Of a DNA stretch of 64,000 nucleotides, positions 54,503-63,422 are shown piece after piece (within the stretch, counting starts at the first letter, position 1; every line of letters starts with the position of its first letter). Origin of the DNA: Haloplanus sp. CK5-1 (GTDB lineage: Archaea; Halobacteriota; Halobacteria; Halobacteriales; Haloferacaceae). The stretch covers positions 62,001-126,000 of the forward strand of contig NZ_CP147505.1 of the NCBI RefSeq assembly GCF_037201915.1. Direction: 5' to 3'. A model generated the notes under the pieces. It saw nothing but the letters and a program-made list of their open reading frames with translations, was not told the DNA's origin and made no database searches. The translations under genes were made by a program, and so were the position numbers.

Positions 54503-55135
54503 CTACAGCTCCGCGACCAAGTCCGAGACGACGTCGATCTCGTCCCGGTTGACGGTGTGGGCCATCCCCTCGTAGATCCGCTCGGTCACGTCGGCGTCGA
54601 GGCGTTCGTAGGTCACGACCGACTCGTGGACCCGCTCTACGGGGATGTGGGGATCCACGTCGCTACACCCGAAGAAGGCGGGCGTGCCGTCGAGCGATCC
54701 GGCGTACCGGTCCGGATCGACCGACTCGCCGATCAGCCCGCCGCTCAGCGCGACCACGCCGCCGTAGCGAGTCGGGTTGCGGGCGGCGTACTCGGTCGCG
54801 AGACAGGCCCCCTGCGAGAACCCCAACAGCGCCGTCCGATCGGGGAGGATACCGGCGTCCGCGGCTCGGTCGAGTGTCGCACCGACTTTCGCCAGCGCGC
54901 CCGAGAGGTTCGGCTCGTTCGACTCGACGGGTTCGAGGAAGGAGCGTGGATACCACTCGCTGCCGTCGGCCTGTGGAGCGAGGAAGGCCACGCCAGCGTG
55001 CTCGAACTCGCTCGCCATGCCGAGGATGCTCCGCGCGCTCGCCCCGCGTCCGTGAAGGAGAACGACGGCGGCGTCGGCCTCGGCGGGGTCGGTGCCCGCG
55101 GTCAGTACCGGGCCGTCGGCGTGGACGTCGGTCAC
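54503..55135 (-). CDS. Alpha/beta hydrolase, carboxylesterase type
   Basis: The core has VVLLHGRGASARSI (oxyanion region), the nucleophile motif LGFSQGACLA (GFSQG, as in the YpfH/phospholipase-carboxylesterase group), the acid in GCSDVDPHIP and the histidine in EGMAHTVNRDE. It is a cytosolic esterase or thioesterase-like enzyme of 210 residues. I chose the GTG at 55135; frames upstream run into the next gene. It is the last gene of the minus-strand run from arcS. Confidence 0.82.
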   Translation of the reverse strand: MTDVHADGPVLTAGTDPAEADAAVVLLHGRGASARSILGMASEFEHAGVAFLAPQADGSEWYPRSFLEPVESNEPNLSGALAKVGATLDRAADAGILPDRTALLGFSQGACLATEYAARNPTRYGGVVALSGGLIGESVDPDRYAGSLDGTPAFFGCSDVDPHIPVERVHESVVTYERLDADVTERIYEGMAHTVNRDEIDVVSDLVAEL

Positions 55136-55214
55136 GGGTCCCTCCCGGAGTCGGTGTGGTCGGTCACGTCGGATCGGAGGGGACGCGACGACTTCAATAG
55201 CTCGCCACGCGCCG

Positions 55215-55580
55215 TCAGTGGCCGACGACGACCGCCTGCCGGATCTCCAGTGCCGTCTCGAACTCCTCGCGGCGGCCAGTGTCGGAGCCGATCCGTCGGA
55301 GCTGTTCGGCGTGGGTGCGGGCGACAGCCTCGGTCTCGCGGCGGCCGAAGTCGAGACGCTTGCCGACCGACTCCCAGTGGTCGGCCGGGACGAGAAACAC
55401 CTCCCGGTCGTCGTCGGCGGCGACGCGTTCGAACTCCCGACGGTAGGTGTCGGTGCGGTCGGCAAGGTCGCTCTGGACCCGCGCCAGCAAGTCCGACAGC
55501 GCGCCGGGGCCGACGCTCGCCTTCGCGGAGGCGAGCATGAACACCTGCCCGTCGATGGGGGAGTTCGGCGCGCCGGACAC
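55215..55580 (-). CDS. Hypothetical helical protein (121 aa)
   Basis: After a short N-terminus (VSGAPNSPIDGQVFMLASAK) the protein is helical, with FLVPADHWESVGKRLDFGRRE and HAEQLRRIGSDTGRREEFE. No motif is recognised. The GTG at 55580 lies two bases after the stop of the 90-residue gene, so it belongs to the SAMP operon. It probably cooperates with those gene products. Confidence 0.6.
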   Translation of the reverse strand: MSGAPNSPIDGQVFMLASAKASVGPGALSDLLARVQSDLADRTDTYRREFERVAADDDREVFLVPADHWESVGKRLDFGRRETEAVARTHAEQLRRIGSDTGRREEFETALEIRQAVVVGH

Positions 55581-55582
55581 CG

Positions 55583-55855
55583 TTACCCTCCGGCGCGCAT
55601 CGCCTTCCGGGCGAACCGCTCGATGAGTGCGTCGAGGCCATCGGGGTCGCCCTCGAAGACGAGGTCGACCTGCGTCAGCGACACCGACGGCCCGACGCCG
55701 ACGGTCTGTGAGGAGAGCGTCGCCGCCCAGTCGTCGGCCTCGACCCGGTCGTCGTCGACCCGTTCGGCCCCCAGATTTTCGAGATACTTGATAGCCAGGC
55801 GCTTCGAGATGCCACGGAAGGACCGCTCCCGCGTCACCCAGTCGTCGGTCGTCAT
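55583..55855 (-). CDS. MoaD-associated small protein ending in Gly-Gly
   Basis: The 90-residue product starts MTTDDWVTRERSFRGISKRL and ends ...FARKAMRAGG. Its ATG overlaps the stop of the MoaD/SAMP gene (ATGA). From memory it resembles the DUF1952-type domain fused to MoaD in some bacteria, but I cannot confirm this. The terminal Gly-Gly is notable because ubiquitin-like modifiers need it; here it may be coincidence. Confidence 0.55.
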   Translation of the reverse strand: MTTDDWVTRERSFRGISKRLAIKYLENLGAERVDDDRVEADDWAATLSSQTVGVGPSVSLTQVDLVFEGDPDGLDALIERFARKAMRAGG

Positions 55856-56133
55856 CCACCCGCCACCGGCGGGAACACCGAGAGCGTGTCGCCGTCCTCC
55901 ATGACCGTCGCCGGGCCCTCCATGTGGAGTACCTCACGGCCGTTTTTCAGGATGTTGAGGTTCGGTTGGAGTTCGCCCTCGTCGTCGAGCAGTTGCCCCT
56001 CCATGCCGACGTACTCGGTTTCCAGGGTCGAGAGAACGTCGCCGACGGTCGCCCCGTCCTCGAACTCACGTTCGAGAGTTTTCTGACCGACTGCCTCGCG
56101 GAACGTCGCGAAGAACCGCAGTTCCAAATCCAT
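55852..56133 (-). CDS. SAMP/MoaD ubiquitin-like modifier, SAMP3-like
   Basis: The 93-residue protein has the MoaD/ThiS beta-grasp pattern (MDLELRFFATFREAVGQK, GDVLSTLETEYVGMEGQL, LNILKNGREVLHMEG) and ends SVFPPVAGG. After activation of the Gly-Gly by a UbaA-type E1 it could be attached to lysines of proteins or carry sulfur for the pterin cofactor. The sequence resembles Haloferax SAMP3 as I remember it. The ATG at 56133 was chosen since the longer frame adds residues unlike the family. It lies downstream of an AOR-type gene, which needs such a pterin cofactor. Confidence 0.82.
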   Translation of the reverse strand: MDLELRFFATFREAVGQKTLEREFEDGATVGDVLSTLETEYVGMEGQLLDDEGELQPNLNILKNGREVLHMEGPATVMEDGDTLSVFPPVAGG

Positions 56134-56217
56134 ACCGTTCGAAGGACCGCCGCAGTGAAAAGTCACGCGGCACAGTGTGGGACGATGACACGACGGCTCG
56201 GGGCGGGACGGGGCGAC

Positions 56218-56604
56218 TCAGATGTCGCTCAGGCGGATGCCGTCGTCGACGGTGCGGTAGGTGCGCTCGCGGTCGAGATGGCCGGCGAGCCAGTCCACGT
56301 CCTGAATCTGCATGATGAGGTCCGCCTGCAGGTTGCGCCACGCGATGGCGTAGATGGGCGACTGCCCCCACGCCCGGAGTTCGGGGACGAACTCGTCGTA
56401 CTGTTCGAGTTGCTCCTCCAGTCGCTCCAAGCCGTCCGCGACGCCGCTGGCGGCCTCACGCTCAGTCTCGGCGGTCTCGACGGCCTCGTTGAGACGGGCT
56501 TCGAGTCCCGCCACGGCTCGCTGCATGTCCTGTCGGGCGGCCTCGTCGTCTTCGGGGAGCGATTCCAGAATCTGACGCGGAACACCGAGGTCGAACTCGT
56601 CCAT
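56218..56604 (-). CDS. Hypothetical helical protein in the AOR-SAMP run
   Basis: The 128-residue protein starts MDEFDLGVPRQILESLPEDD and is almost all helical with coiled-coil heptads (ARLNEAVETAETEREAASG). A Trp-rich end (WRNLQADLIMQIQDVDWL) is striking. It lies between a zinc ribbon and the SAMP gene on the same strand. No function is recognised. Confidence 0.6.
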   Translation of the reverse strand: MDEFDLGVPRQILESLPEDDEAARQDMQRAVAGLEARLNEAVETAETEREAASGVADGLERLEEQLEQYDEFVPELRAWGQSPIYAIAWRNLQADLIMQIQDVDWLAGHLDRERTYRTVDDGIRLSDI

Positions 56605-56654
56605 ACACGTGGAAGTTTCCGGAGAGGCAAAAGGCTCCCGACCCCGGCCGCACC

Positions 56655-56834
56655 TCACTCGAGGAAGTCCCGGAGCGCCGCGGCACAGCGTCGACAGAGC
56701 AACACCTGGAGTTCGCCGTCCGCGTCGAGCAGGTCGAGTGCGCCGTAGACGTGTCCCGGTTCGATCGTCTCGCCACACCGATAACAGGGGTGGGGCCGGG
56801 CGGGGTTCGACCCCGTCGACTGGCGGTCGGTCAC
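56655..56834 (-). CDS. Small zinc-ribbon protein coupled to the AOR-family gene
   Basis: The 59-residue product has CYRC and CRRC pairs around a short beta body. It starts at a GTG that overlaps the TGA of the AOR-family gene (GTGA). The tight coupling, together with the two Cys pairs, supports a real gene. It may assist or regulate the AOR-like protein; this is inference. Confidence 0.6.
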   Translation of the reverse strand: MTDRQSTGSNPARPHPCYRCGETIEPGHVYGALDLLDADGELQVLLCRRCAAALRDFLE

Positions 56835-58708
56835 GACCCTCGGCCGTGGCCGTTGTGGTGACGTCGGTCCACACCGTCACGGGCGCTCCGGCCGGGACGG
56901 TCGTCCCCGGCCGGCGCGCCGCCGAGTGGCGTCTCGCTATCGACGACATCCCCCAACCCGAGGCGGTCGACCGTGTCGACGGTCGGCACGCCGTCGGGGG
57001 ACCAGCCCCGGGCCGCGTAGTAGGCGTCGAGCATGGCGTCGAACGCCTCGCGGTCGACGGTCCGTCCGGCGGCCGGGCCGTCGGGGAGTGGCTCCTCGAA
57101 CAGGTCCGGGAGCGAGTCGTCGGCACGGTCGAACCCCTCCCGGACGTTGAACAGGCGCACGAGCGTCCAGACGCGTTCGCCGAGCGTCGCCAGCGACTCG
57201 CGGTCGTGGTCGAGTCCGGCTGCAGTCAGCCACTCTGCGCCGAGGTCGCCCCACATGGTCTCGCCGGCGAAGTCGTCGACGACGAGGCTCCAGAGCGTCG
57301 ATCGGACGTTCTGTGCGCCGACCACGGTGGCGACGCGGTCGGCGTCCGTCCACTCGTCGCGGGCGAACGCCTCGCGCTCGACCGGCCGAGCGCGGCGGTG
57401 ACAGCCCCCACGGTCGCTGGTGGCGTAGGCGAGCGCCATCCCCGCCGCTCCGCGGGGGTCGTACGACGGCAGTTCCATCGACTTCACCGTCGGGACAGCT
57501 CCACCGGCGTCTCGCCCCCCGGCGTGTGCCACGCCGTCGGCGAGACGGTCCCCGAGGTCGGTCGACCGGGTGGCGATGGCTTCGAGGAGCGTGGCGGCGT
57601 CGTCCGCGTCGCCGAACGAGAGGCCGTCGTCGGCCTCCGGCCGACTGCTCGTGGAGCGTGGCTCCACGCCGTCCGCTCGCATCGCCCACGCCACCGCGTT
57701 GCCGGCGCTGATGGCGTCCATCCCGAGGCGGTCACAGATCGAAGCCAGACGGACCACCGTCTCGGCGTCGTCGACGCCGAGGCCCGCGCCAAGCGACATC
57801 AGCGCGCCGCCGCGGGGGATCGACTCCCCGTCGTCGGTGTCGACGCGAAAACCCCCCGGAACGGGGTCGTCGGCGTTCTCCCGGCCGGTCGCGGCGTCAC
57901 GGATCGCCTCGATGCCGATGTCGCCGGCGTCGTCGAAGCGGCCGCCCTGCCACCCGCGGGTCGAGAGGACGCCCACCTCGTTGGCGAAGTCGACGCTCTC
58001 GACGGTCTCGCCGGCGGCCTGCCACCGCCCGGTGTCGTCGTCGCGGTAGGCGGCGCCGTAGCGGTCGCGGAGGTCGGCCAGGTCCTCGGAGGGCGTCGGC
58101 GGGTCGCCGCGGACGGCGACGGCCTTCAGCCGTTTGGCGCCCATCACCGCGCCGGCTCCGCCCCGGCCCGCGTGGTGGTCGCCGCCGTCGGAGGCGACCG
58201 TCGCGTACGCCACCCGGTTCTCGCCCGCCGGACCGATGCAGGCGACCGACCCCTCCAAGGCGGCGTCGGTCTCGGCGGCGTCGGCCCCCCACAGATCGGT
58301 CGCATCCTCGATTCGAACCGTACCGTCGGTGACGGTGATCGTCCGGGGGGTGTCGGCAACCCCCTCGATCACCAGCCCGAACGCGTCGGGGAGCGCGCCG
58401 GCGAGGGCGTCGGCGAAGGAGCCGCCGCTGTAGGAGTCCAGAAAGGTCCCGGTCAGCGGCGACTTGGTGATCGCCGCGTAGCGCGACTCGCCGGGGAGGT
58501 AGCCCGAGAGCGGGCCGAGAAGGAGACAGAGCCGATTCTCCGGACCGAGTGGATCGGTCCCGGCGTCGAGTTCGTCGTAGAGGTAGCGAGCGCCGAGCCC
58601 CTTCCCCCCCAGAAAGTCGCGCCGCCACGACGTCGGGACGCGGTCGCGAGTGACGGCCCCCACCGAGAGATCGACCCGGATCACGTCGCGCCGGAGGGGT
58701 GATGACAT
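56831..58708 (-). CDS. Aldehyde ferredoxin oxidoreductase family, iron-sulfur cysteines missing
   Basis: The 625-residue protein has AOR landmarks: GPLSGYLPGESRYAAITKSP, GSVACIGPAGENRVAYATV and HHAGRGGAGAVMGAKRLKAV (pterin and tungsten region), and LASICDRLGMDAISAGNAVA. True AORs bind a [4Fe-4S] cluster through CxxCxxxC before the ALGxNLG block, plus a later Cys. Here that region reads DDPVPGGFRVDTDDGESI before LMSLGAGLG, and the later site reads SLVVDDF; no Cys is left. It may have lost electron transfer or use another centre. The ATG at 58708 avoids a basic upstream extension. It follows arcS by 25 bp. Confidence 0.8.
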   Translation of the reverse strand: MSSPLRRDVIRVDLSVGAVTRDRVPTSWRRDFLGGKGLGARYLYDELDAGTDPLGPENRLCLLLGPLSGYLPGESRYAAITKSPLTGTFLDSYSGGSFADALAGALPDAFGLVIEGVADTPRTITVTDGTVRIEDATDLWGADAAETDAALEGSVACIGPAGENRVAYATVASDGGDHHAGRGGAGAVMGAKRLKAVAVRGDPPTPSEDLADLRDRYGAAYRDDDTGRWQAAGETVESVDFANEVGVLSTRGWQGGRFDDAGDIGIEAIRDAATGRENADDPVPGGFRVDTDDGESIPRGGALMSLGAGLGVDDAETVVRLASICDRLGMDAISAGNAVAWAMRADGVEPRSTSSRPEADDGLSFGDADDAATLLEAIATRSTDLGDRLADGVAHAGGRDAGGAVPTVKSMELPSYDPRGAAGMALAYATSDRGGCHRRARPVEREAFARDEWTDADRVATVVGAQNVRSTLWSLVVDDFAGETMWGDLGAEWLTAAGLDHDRESLATLGERVWTLVRLFNVREGFDRADDSLPDLFEEPLPDGPAAGRTVDREAFDAMLDAYYAARGWSPDGVPTVDTVDRLGLGDVVDSETPLGGAPAGDDRPGRSARDGVDRRHHNGHGRGS

Positions 58709-58733
58709 CGACACAGGTAGTCGGGAGGCGGTG

Positions 58734-60491
58734 TTAAGCGTTGTCCTCGCTCTCGACGTGGCGCATCTCGACGGCGACACCGCGGGTACTCGCTCGCATC
58801 TCGCGGCCGTGCATCGCCGCGCGGCCGACGCCGAAGGCGGCCGGCCCCTCGACGACCACTTCGTCGCCGACGCGGACGTCGTCGGCGGCGTCGACGACGC
58901 CCGGCGCGAGGACGCTGCCGTGTGGGACGAAGCCGTCTATCTCGACCCGTTTGGTCGGCGCGTCGCTCTCGGCCCAGTGGCGGGCGCCCGCGAGCGTGAA
59001 CGCAAGGACGCCGTACTGTGGCACCTGCGCCGCGAGTTGGGTCCCGTCGCCGTCGCGCACCTGCAGTTTGGGGTGGCGACTCGTCGTCGTCAGGTCCGGA
59101 AAGAGGTCGTCACCCGCACCGGGACCGAACTGGTAGTCCGCGATGGCTCGGATCGTGTTGTGTTGGCGCTCCCGCTTCGAGTACTTGAGTTCGCCCGACA
59201 GCGCGGAATCGAGGTTCGAGAGCGACGCCCCGGTCGTCGGGTGGTCGTCGACGGTGAACTCGAAGGGGGTGTCCACCCGGTCGGCGACGCGTTCGCAGAT
59301 GTCGCAGTAGCCCTCGCCGGGGACGTGAGCGATCACGCGGGGGTAGTCGTTGCGCGACAGATACCGCTCCAGGGCCGCGGCGACGAAGGCTTTCTCCCCC
59401 TCGGTCCAGTCGCCGGTGACCACCGCGTCGTAGTGCTGGGCGGGGTAGGTGCACTCCAACTCCTGGGGGACGACGCCGATTGGCGAGGTCATCGAGGCGA
59501 CGTGGCCGCGGTAGTCGATGGCGCGGTGGAACTGGGCGTGGCTCTGGGAGTCGCTGTAGGGTTTGCGCGCCGAACACGGGACGAGCACCAGCGGGTTCGA
59601 GAACCGATTCCGGTATCGCGTCGTCACCCGGTCGGCGAAGCGCTGGATCTCGACGCGGTCGAGTGTCTCCTCGCTGGCGGCGCTGATCTCCGCCTCCCGG
59701 ATCACGGGCGTCCGCCGTTCCAGATAGCGGTACTCGTGGTCGAACTCCCGGAACGCGGCGGTCAGCCAGTTCTCGTGGCGCGCCTGGCCTTCGAGGTAGT
59801 CCCGGAGGCGACCCCGTCGGATCCGCGTCCGGACGGTGGCAAGCGCCGACCGGAGGGCGGCGACGTTGTGGGCGACACAGGCCTTGCGGTCGAACTCGTC
59901 GAGCGGTGGGTCGGAGGGGAAGGCGCCGGGCAGTTCGTCGAGTTCGTCGAGGTGGTACTCGCCGTCCGTGGTGAGATAGCGCCCCTGCCGGCCCTTCACC
60001 CGCACGAGTTTCGTGTCGACCAGGTCGACGCCGGCGGCGACGAGGCTGGCGACGTTCGCCGGCGTCGCGACGCCCGCGAGGTAGAGCGCGGTGTCCGGGG
60101 GGATCGACTCCCGGACGTCGATCAGTTCGTCGCGAAAGGAGGCACCGTGACCGACGACGCCGGCGGCGTTCGCCAGAACGTAGGCGTCACAGCCGTAGTC
60201 GTCGGCCGTCCGAGCGGTGATCACGCCCGCACTCGGGTAGTCGACGTCGGGGTAATCGACGGCGAAGGAGTCCTGGACGGGCGACTCCGTCCCCGCGGGA
60301 AAGGCCCGATGGGGAAGGACCGTCAGTTCGGCGTCGCTCCCCTCGGGGTGGTCGCGGTCGGCGGCCCACAGGCTCCCGGCGTCGACGACGACGTCGTCGG
60401 CGACGGCGGGGGTCGTCACGGGGTCGCGCAGGCGGAGTTCGCCCAGGCGGGCGGCCCCGTCGCGCCCGTGGACCTCGAAGTAGTCGGTCAT
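58734..60491 (-). CDS. arcS: Archaeosine synthase ArcS (TgtA2)
   Basis: ArcS acts after TgtA to convert preQ0 at position 15 of tRNA to archaeosine. The N-terminal half is TGT-like but lacks the normal catalytic set (ADDYGCDAYVLANAAGV). The core motif LVPCSARKPYSDSQSHAQFH (around residue 315) and a C-terminal PUA domain (VRVGDEVVVEGPAAFGVGRA) are present. Length is 585. tgtA lies 1.4 kb away on the same strand. Confidence 0.92.
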   Translation of the reverse strand: MTDYFEVHGRDGAARLGELRLRDPVTTPAVADDVVVDAGSLWAADRDHPEGSDAELTVLPHRAFPAGTESPVQDSFAVDYPDVDYPSAGVITARTADDYGCDAYVLANAAGVVGHGASFRDELIDVRESIPPDTALYLAGVATPANVASLVAAGVDLVDTKLVRVKGRQGRYLTTDGEYHLDELDELPGAFPSDPPLDEFDRKACVAHNVAALRSALATVRTRIRRGRLRDYLEGQARHENWLTAAFREFDHEYRYLERRTPVIREAEISAASEETLDRVEIQRFADRVTTRYRNRFSNPLVLVPCSARKPYSDSQSHAQFHRAIDYRGHVASMTSPIGVVPQELECTYPAQHYDAVVTGDWTEGEKAFVAAALERYLSRNDYPRVIAHVPGEGYCDICERVADRVDTPFEFTVDDHPTTGASLSNLDSALSGELKYSKRERQHNTIRAIADYQFGPGAGDDLFPDLTTTSRHPKLQVRDGDGTQLAAQVPQYGVLAFTLAGARHWAESDAPTKRVEIDGFVPHGSVLAPGVVDAADDVRVGDEVVVEGPAAFGVGRAAMHGREMRASTRGVAVEMRHVESEDNA

Positions 60492-60569
60492 GGGAGAGCG
60501 TCGTGGCCGAGGCGGAACTACGTTGCGTTCCGACCGCGGCTTTTAGCCGTCCGCGTCCCAACGCGGCCC

Positions 60570-61031
60570 GTGACCGAGTACACCGGCGAGTGGGACCGCG
60601 AGGGCGTCGCGGCGTTCCTGTCGGAGGCCCGGGTGCCGATCCGACTGGCCTGTCGGACACCCGACGACGGTCTCTGGATGCTCTCGCTGTGGTACGGCTT
60701 CGACGCCGACGCCGAGCGGTTCGTCTGTGCCACCGCGGCGGACGCGGATATCGTGCGGTATCTCCGCGGCGACGACGGCGTCGCCTTCGAGGTGTCGACC
60801 AACGACCCGCCGTACCGCGGCGTCCGCGGGCGGGGGACGGCAACGATAACGCCCGACGAGGGGAAAACCGTCCTGCGGGACCTGCTGATCCGGTATCTCG
60901 GCGGGGCGGACTCGAAACTCGCCGACCGCCTCCTCTCGCCCGACCGGGACGAGGTGACGATCCGAATCGACCCCGGGCGGTGCTACTCGTGGGACTTCAG
61001 CGATCGGATGAGCGACTCGACCAGCGACTGA
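60570..61031 (+). CDS. Pyridoxamine 5'-phosphate oxidase-like flavin-binding protein
   Basis: The 153-residue protein has the split-barrel pattern of PPOX-type proteins: an early helix with FLSEARVPIRLACRTPDDG, then LWMLSLWYGFDADAERFVCA, and VAFEVSTNDPPYRGVRGRG (flavin or ligand contact). The GTG at 60570 is the best start. It is divergent from arcS. The substrate is unknown. Confidence 0.78.
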   Translation: MTEYTGEWDREGVAAFLSEARVPIRLACRTPDDGLWMLSLWYGFDADAERFVCATAADADIVRYLRGDDGVAFEVSTNDPPYRGVRGRGTATITPDEGKTVLRDLLIRYLGGADSKLADRLLSPDRDEVTIRIDPGRCYSWDFSDRMSDSTSD

Positions 61032-61112
61032 CGGCGAACGCGGTCGCTCGACGTGTAGCGTCGTGAAAACGAGCGTCTCGGTCGGTATCGCCGCGAGGCG
61101 ACCGTGTCGAGA

Positions 61113-61307
61113 TCAGTTACGAACGAGGTTCGTCGCGCGCGGACCCTTGGGGGAGTCCTCGATTTCGAAGTCTACGTCCTGTCCCTCTTCGAGGTCCGGA
61201 CCGCCAACGTCCTCCATGTGGAAGAACACGTCGTCGTCCGCGTCGTCAGTCTCGATGAAACCGTAGCCGCCTGTGTCGTTGAAGAAATCAACTTTACCGT
61301 TTGCCAT
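61113..61307 (-). CDS. cspA: Cold-shock domain protein
   Basis: The 64-residue single CSD protein starts MANGKVDFFNDTGGYGFIE, with RNP1 in GGYGFIE and RNP2 in VFFHM, and ends LVRN. It binds single-stranded RNA or DNA. The ATG at 61307 is the usual start for haloarchaeal CspA; one three codons upstream is possible. Confidence 0.93.
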   Translation of the reverse strand: MANGKVDFFNDTGGYGFIETDDADDDVFFHMEDVGGPDLEEGQDVDFEIEDSPKGPRATNLVRN

Positions 61308-61421
61308 TACGGACATACGTACGTCCCGGAAGGGGATAACCGTTCCGAGAGTCGCGGTACCACGGCGGTCGGTCGACGAACGGCCACCAGAGGAGTGACG
61401 CCGACGCGGGACGACCGCCGC

Positions 61422-61808
61422 TCAGCCGTATATCGCGCCGCTCGCCTCGCGGGTCACCGGCAACGCGTCCTCGTACAGGCACTCGAGCAGTTCGTACTGC
61501 GTGCGGGTCGCCGCGGCGTCGTCGGCGGCGGTCCGGAGTTCGGTGACGATTTCGCCGAGGGCGACGCGGCGGGCGACGAGACTCGCCTCGCCGTCGGCAG
61601 CCGTGCGTGCCGCCATGGCCGCCCGACGTGCGTGGTGTCGTGCGGGGCCGATCGACAGCGATCCGGCAAGGTCGTCGATCCGGTCCGCGACGGACCGGAG
61701 GTCCTCCGCGGTGTCGGCCGAAAGCGGGAAGTCACGCGCCACCTCGTCCGTCGACGGCGCGGCGCGGTCTCGGTCCGTCGGGCCACCCGAGTGCGATCGG
61801 TTGGACAT
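61422..61808 (-). CDS. Hypothetical helical protein (128 aa)
   Basis: A soluble, helix-rich, acidic protein starting MSNRSHSGGPTDRDRAAPST. It contains DTAEDLRSVADRIDDLAGSL and ARHHARRAAMAARTAADGE. No motif or family is recognised. It stands alone between cspA and tgtA. Confidence 0.55.
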   Translation of the reverse strand: MSNRSHSGGPTDRDRAAPSTDEVARDFPLSADTAEDLRSVADRIDDLAGSLSIGPARHHARRAAMAARTAADGEASLVARRVALGEIVTELRTAADDAAATRTQYELLECLYEDALPVTREASGAIYG

Positions 61809-61878
61809 CTGTCACTCGTACCGACGGTTCGCGTGTATATCAATGGTGGGTGGGCGTGTAGACCGACCGAACGAACGG

Positions 61879-63375
61879 TCAGTCTCGGTCGTCGCCAGCG
61901 GTCGGTCCGCTCAGGCGCTCGACGGTCACCGACTCGGGGATCGGTGTGAGCGCGGACGCCGACCAGTCGTCGTGGGCGAGGGTCACGCGCGTCCCGGGGT
62001 TCTCGGCGACGAGGCGAGCGACACCGCGGGCGGCGGCCTCCCGAGCGGCCGGGTCGACCCGATCGGGAAGTTCGGCGGTGAAGGGGTAGGTCTCGGAGAG
62101 CGCCCGCGGCACGGGGCCGAAGGGCGGCACGACCCGCCAGGCGGCGTCGAAGCGGTCGCCCGAGGGCGAGGACCCCTCGGTCAGCAGGAGGGTCGCTGGC
62201 GCGTCGAGACGGCCGAGGCGGTCGTGGTGACGGACCACTTCGGGCCGGCGCGCGCTCTCGGTCGAGCAGTAGAAGAAGGTCCCCTTGGAGGCGGGGTCGT
62301 GGCGCTCGATCTGTCCGGCGTGGTCCAGCAAGGTTCGGTAGCCGTCGAGCATCGCGGGGTGGGCGCGGGCGCGTGCCTCGACGAGTTCCAGCAGGTCTCC
62401 CTCCCGGATCGCCGCCTTGATTCGGCGGATCTCGGCGAAGGAGACGTGGAGGTTGTGCTCGGCCAGCAGGCGTTCCCGCTCGTCGTCGGCCGCGTCACGG
62501 AGGTCCTCGGGCGTGTGGGACGCACAGATCGGGCACGAACAGGGGAAGTAGTCGATGTCGGCGAGGTGCTTGGTTCCGCGGACGGTGAGATAGCGGTCGT
62601 CGCGGGCGTAGATGGCGTAGGCCGCGGAGTCGAAGAGGTCACACCCCATCGCGACCGCGAGCGCGAACATCATGGGGTGGCCCGCGCCGAAGAGGTGGAC
62701 GGGAGCGTCCGCGCCCAGACCGCGCTTCGCGGCCGCGACGACGTCGACGACGTCGGCGTAGCGGTAGTCGTTCATCAGGGGGACGACCGCGCCGACGGGG
62801 AACACGTCGAGGGCGGTGGCGTCGGCGTGGCGGGCGGCCGTCTCCCGCAAGTCGAGGTGGGTCGACCCCTGGATCGGCGCGTTGACCAGCATCTCGCCGG
62901 TGTCGACCGCCTCGGCGTCGGCGAGGGCCCGCTCGGTCGTCTCCAGGTCGGCCTCGGCGGTCTCGCGGGCGGCGTCGGGCGGCGTCGGCACGTCGACCGG
63001 CGTCGCCACGTCGGAGCCGATCGCTCGCTGGAACTCGAGGATCTCCCGGGTCGTCACGTCGATGTCGCCGTACTCGGAGAGCTGAAAGGAGCCGGAGTCG
63101 GTGACGACGACACCCGAGAAGTCGAGCATCTCGTGGAGCCCCACGTCGAGAGCGCGGGCGCGAAGGTCGTCGGTCCCGCGGATGATGTAGGCGTTGGTGA
63201 TGAGTGCCTCCGCGCCGAACTCGGCTTCGAGGCGGGCGGGCGACACCGTCAGGAGGTTGGGGTTGATCACGGGGAGGAGCGCCGGCGTCTCGACGGTTCG
63301 ACCGGCACGGGGGACGGTCAGTTCCCCGATCCGGGCGAGCCCGTCACCGCGCCGGAACTCGAAACGGTCGCGCAT
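61879..63375 (-). CDS. tgtA: tRNA-guanine(15) transglycosylase
   Basis: TgtA exchanges guanine 15 in tRNA for preQ0, the first step of archaeosine. The active-site block [18 protein letters not shown], the substrate loop [13 protein letters not shown], the nucleophile region [11 protein letters not shown] and the zinc site CSCPIC with a later Cys/His are all in place. The protein is 498 residues, without the PUA domain that is on ArcS here. Confidence 0.94.
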   Translation of the reverse strand: MRDRFEFRRGDGLARIGELTVPRAGRTVETPALLPVINPNLLTVSPARLEAEFGAEALITNAYIIRGTDDLRARALDVGLHEMLDFSGVVVTDSGSFQLSEYGDIDVTTREILEFQRAIGSDVATPVDVPTPPDAARETAEADLETTERALADAEAVDTGEMLVNAPIQGSTHLDLRETAARHADATALDVFPVGAVVPLMNDYRYADVVDVVAAAKRGLGADAPVHLFGAGHPMMFALAVAMGCDLFDSAAYAIYARDDRYLTVRGTKHLADIDYFPCSCPICASHTPEDLRDAADDERERLLAEHNLHVSFAEIRRIKAAIREGDLLELVEARARAHPAMLDGYRTLLDHAGQIERHDPASKGTFFYCSTESARRPEVVRHHDRLGRLDAPATLLLTEGSSPSGDRFDAAWRVVPPFGPVPRALSETYPFTAELPDRVDPAAREAAARGVARLVAENPGTRVTLAHDDWSASALTPIPESVTVERLSGPTAGDDRD

Positions 63376-63422
63376 ACTCGGGGTTCCCCGGGCGCGGCGG
63401 TAAGCGTTCCGCTCCCGACCGG

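Noticed and set aside
58650-61031. A 793-residue plus-strand open frame
   Set aside because: Most of it is antisense of arcS. Only the end from 60570 is a gene (PPOX-like).
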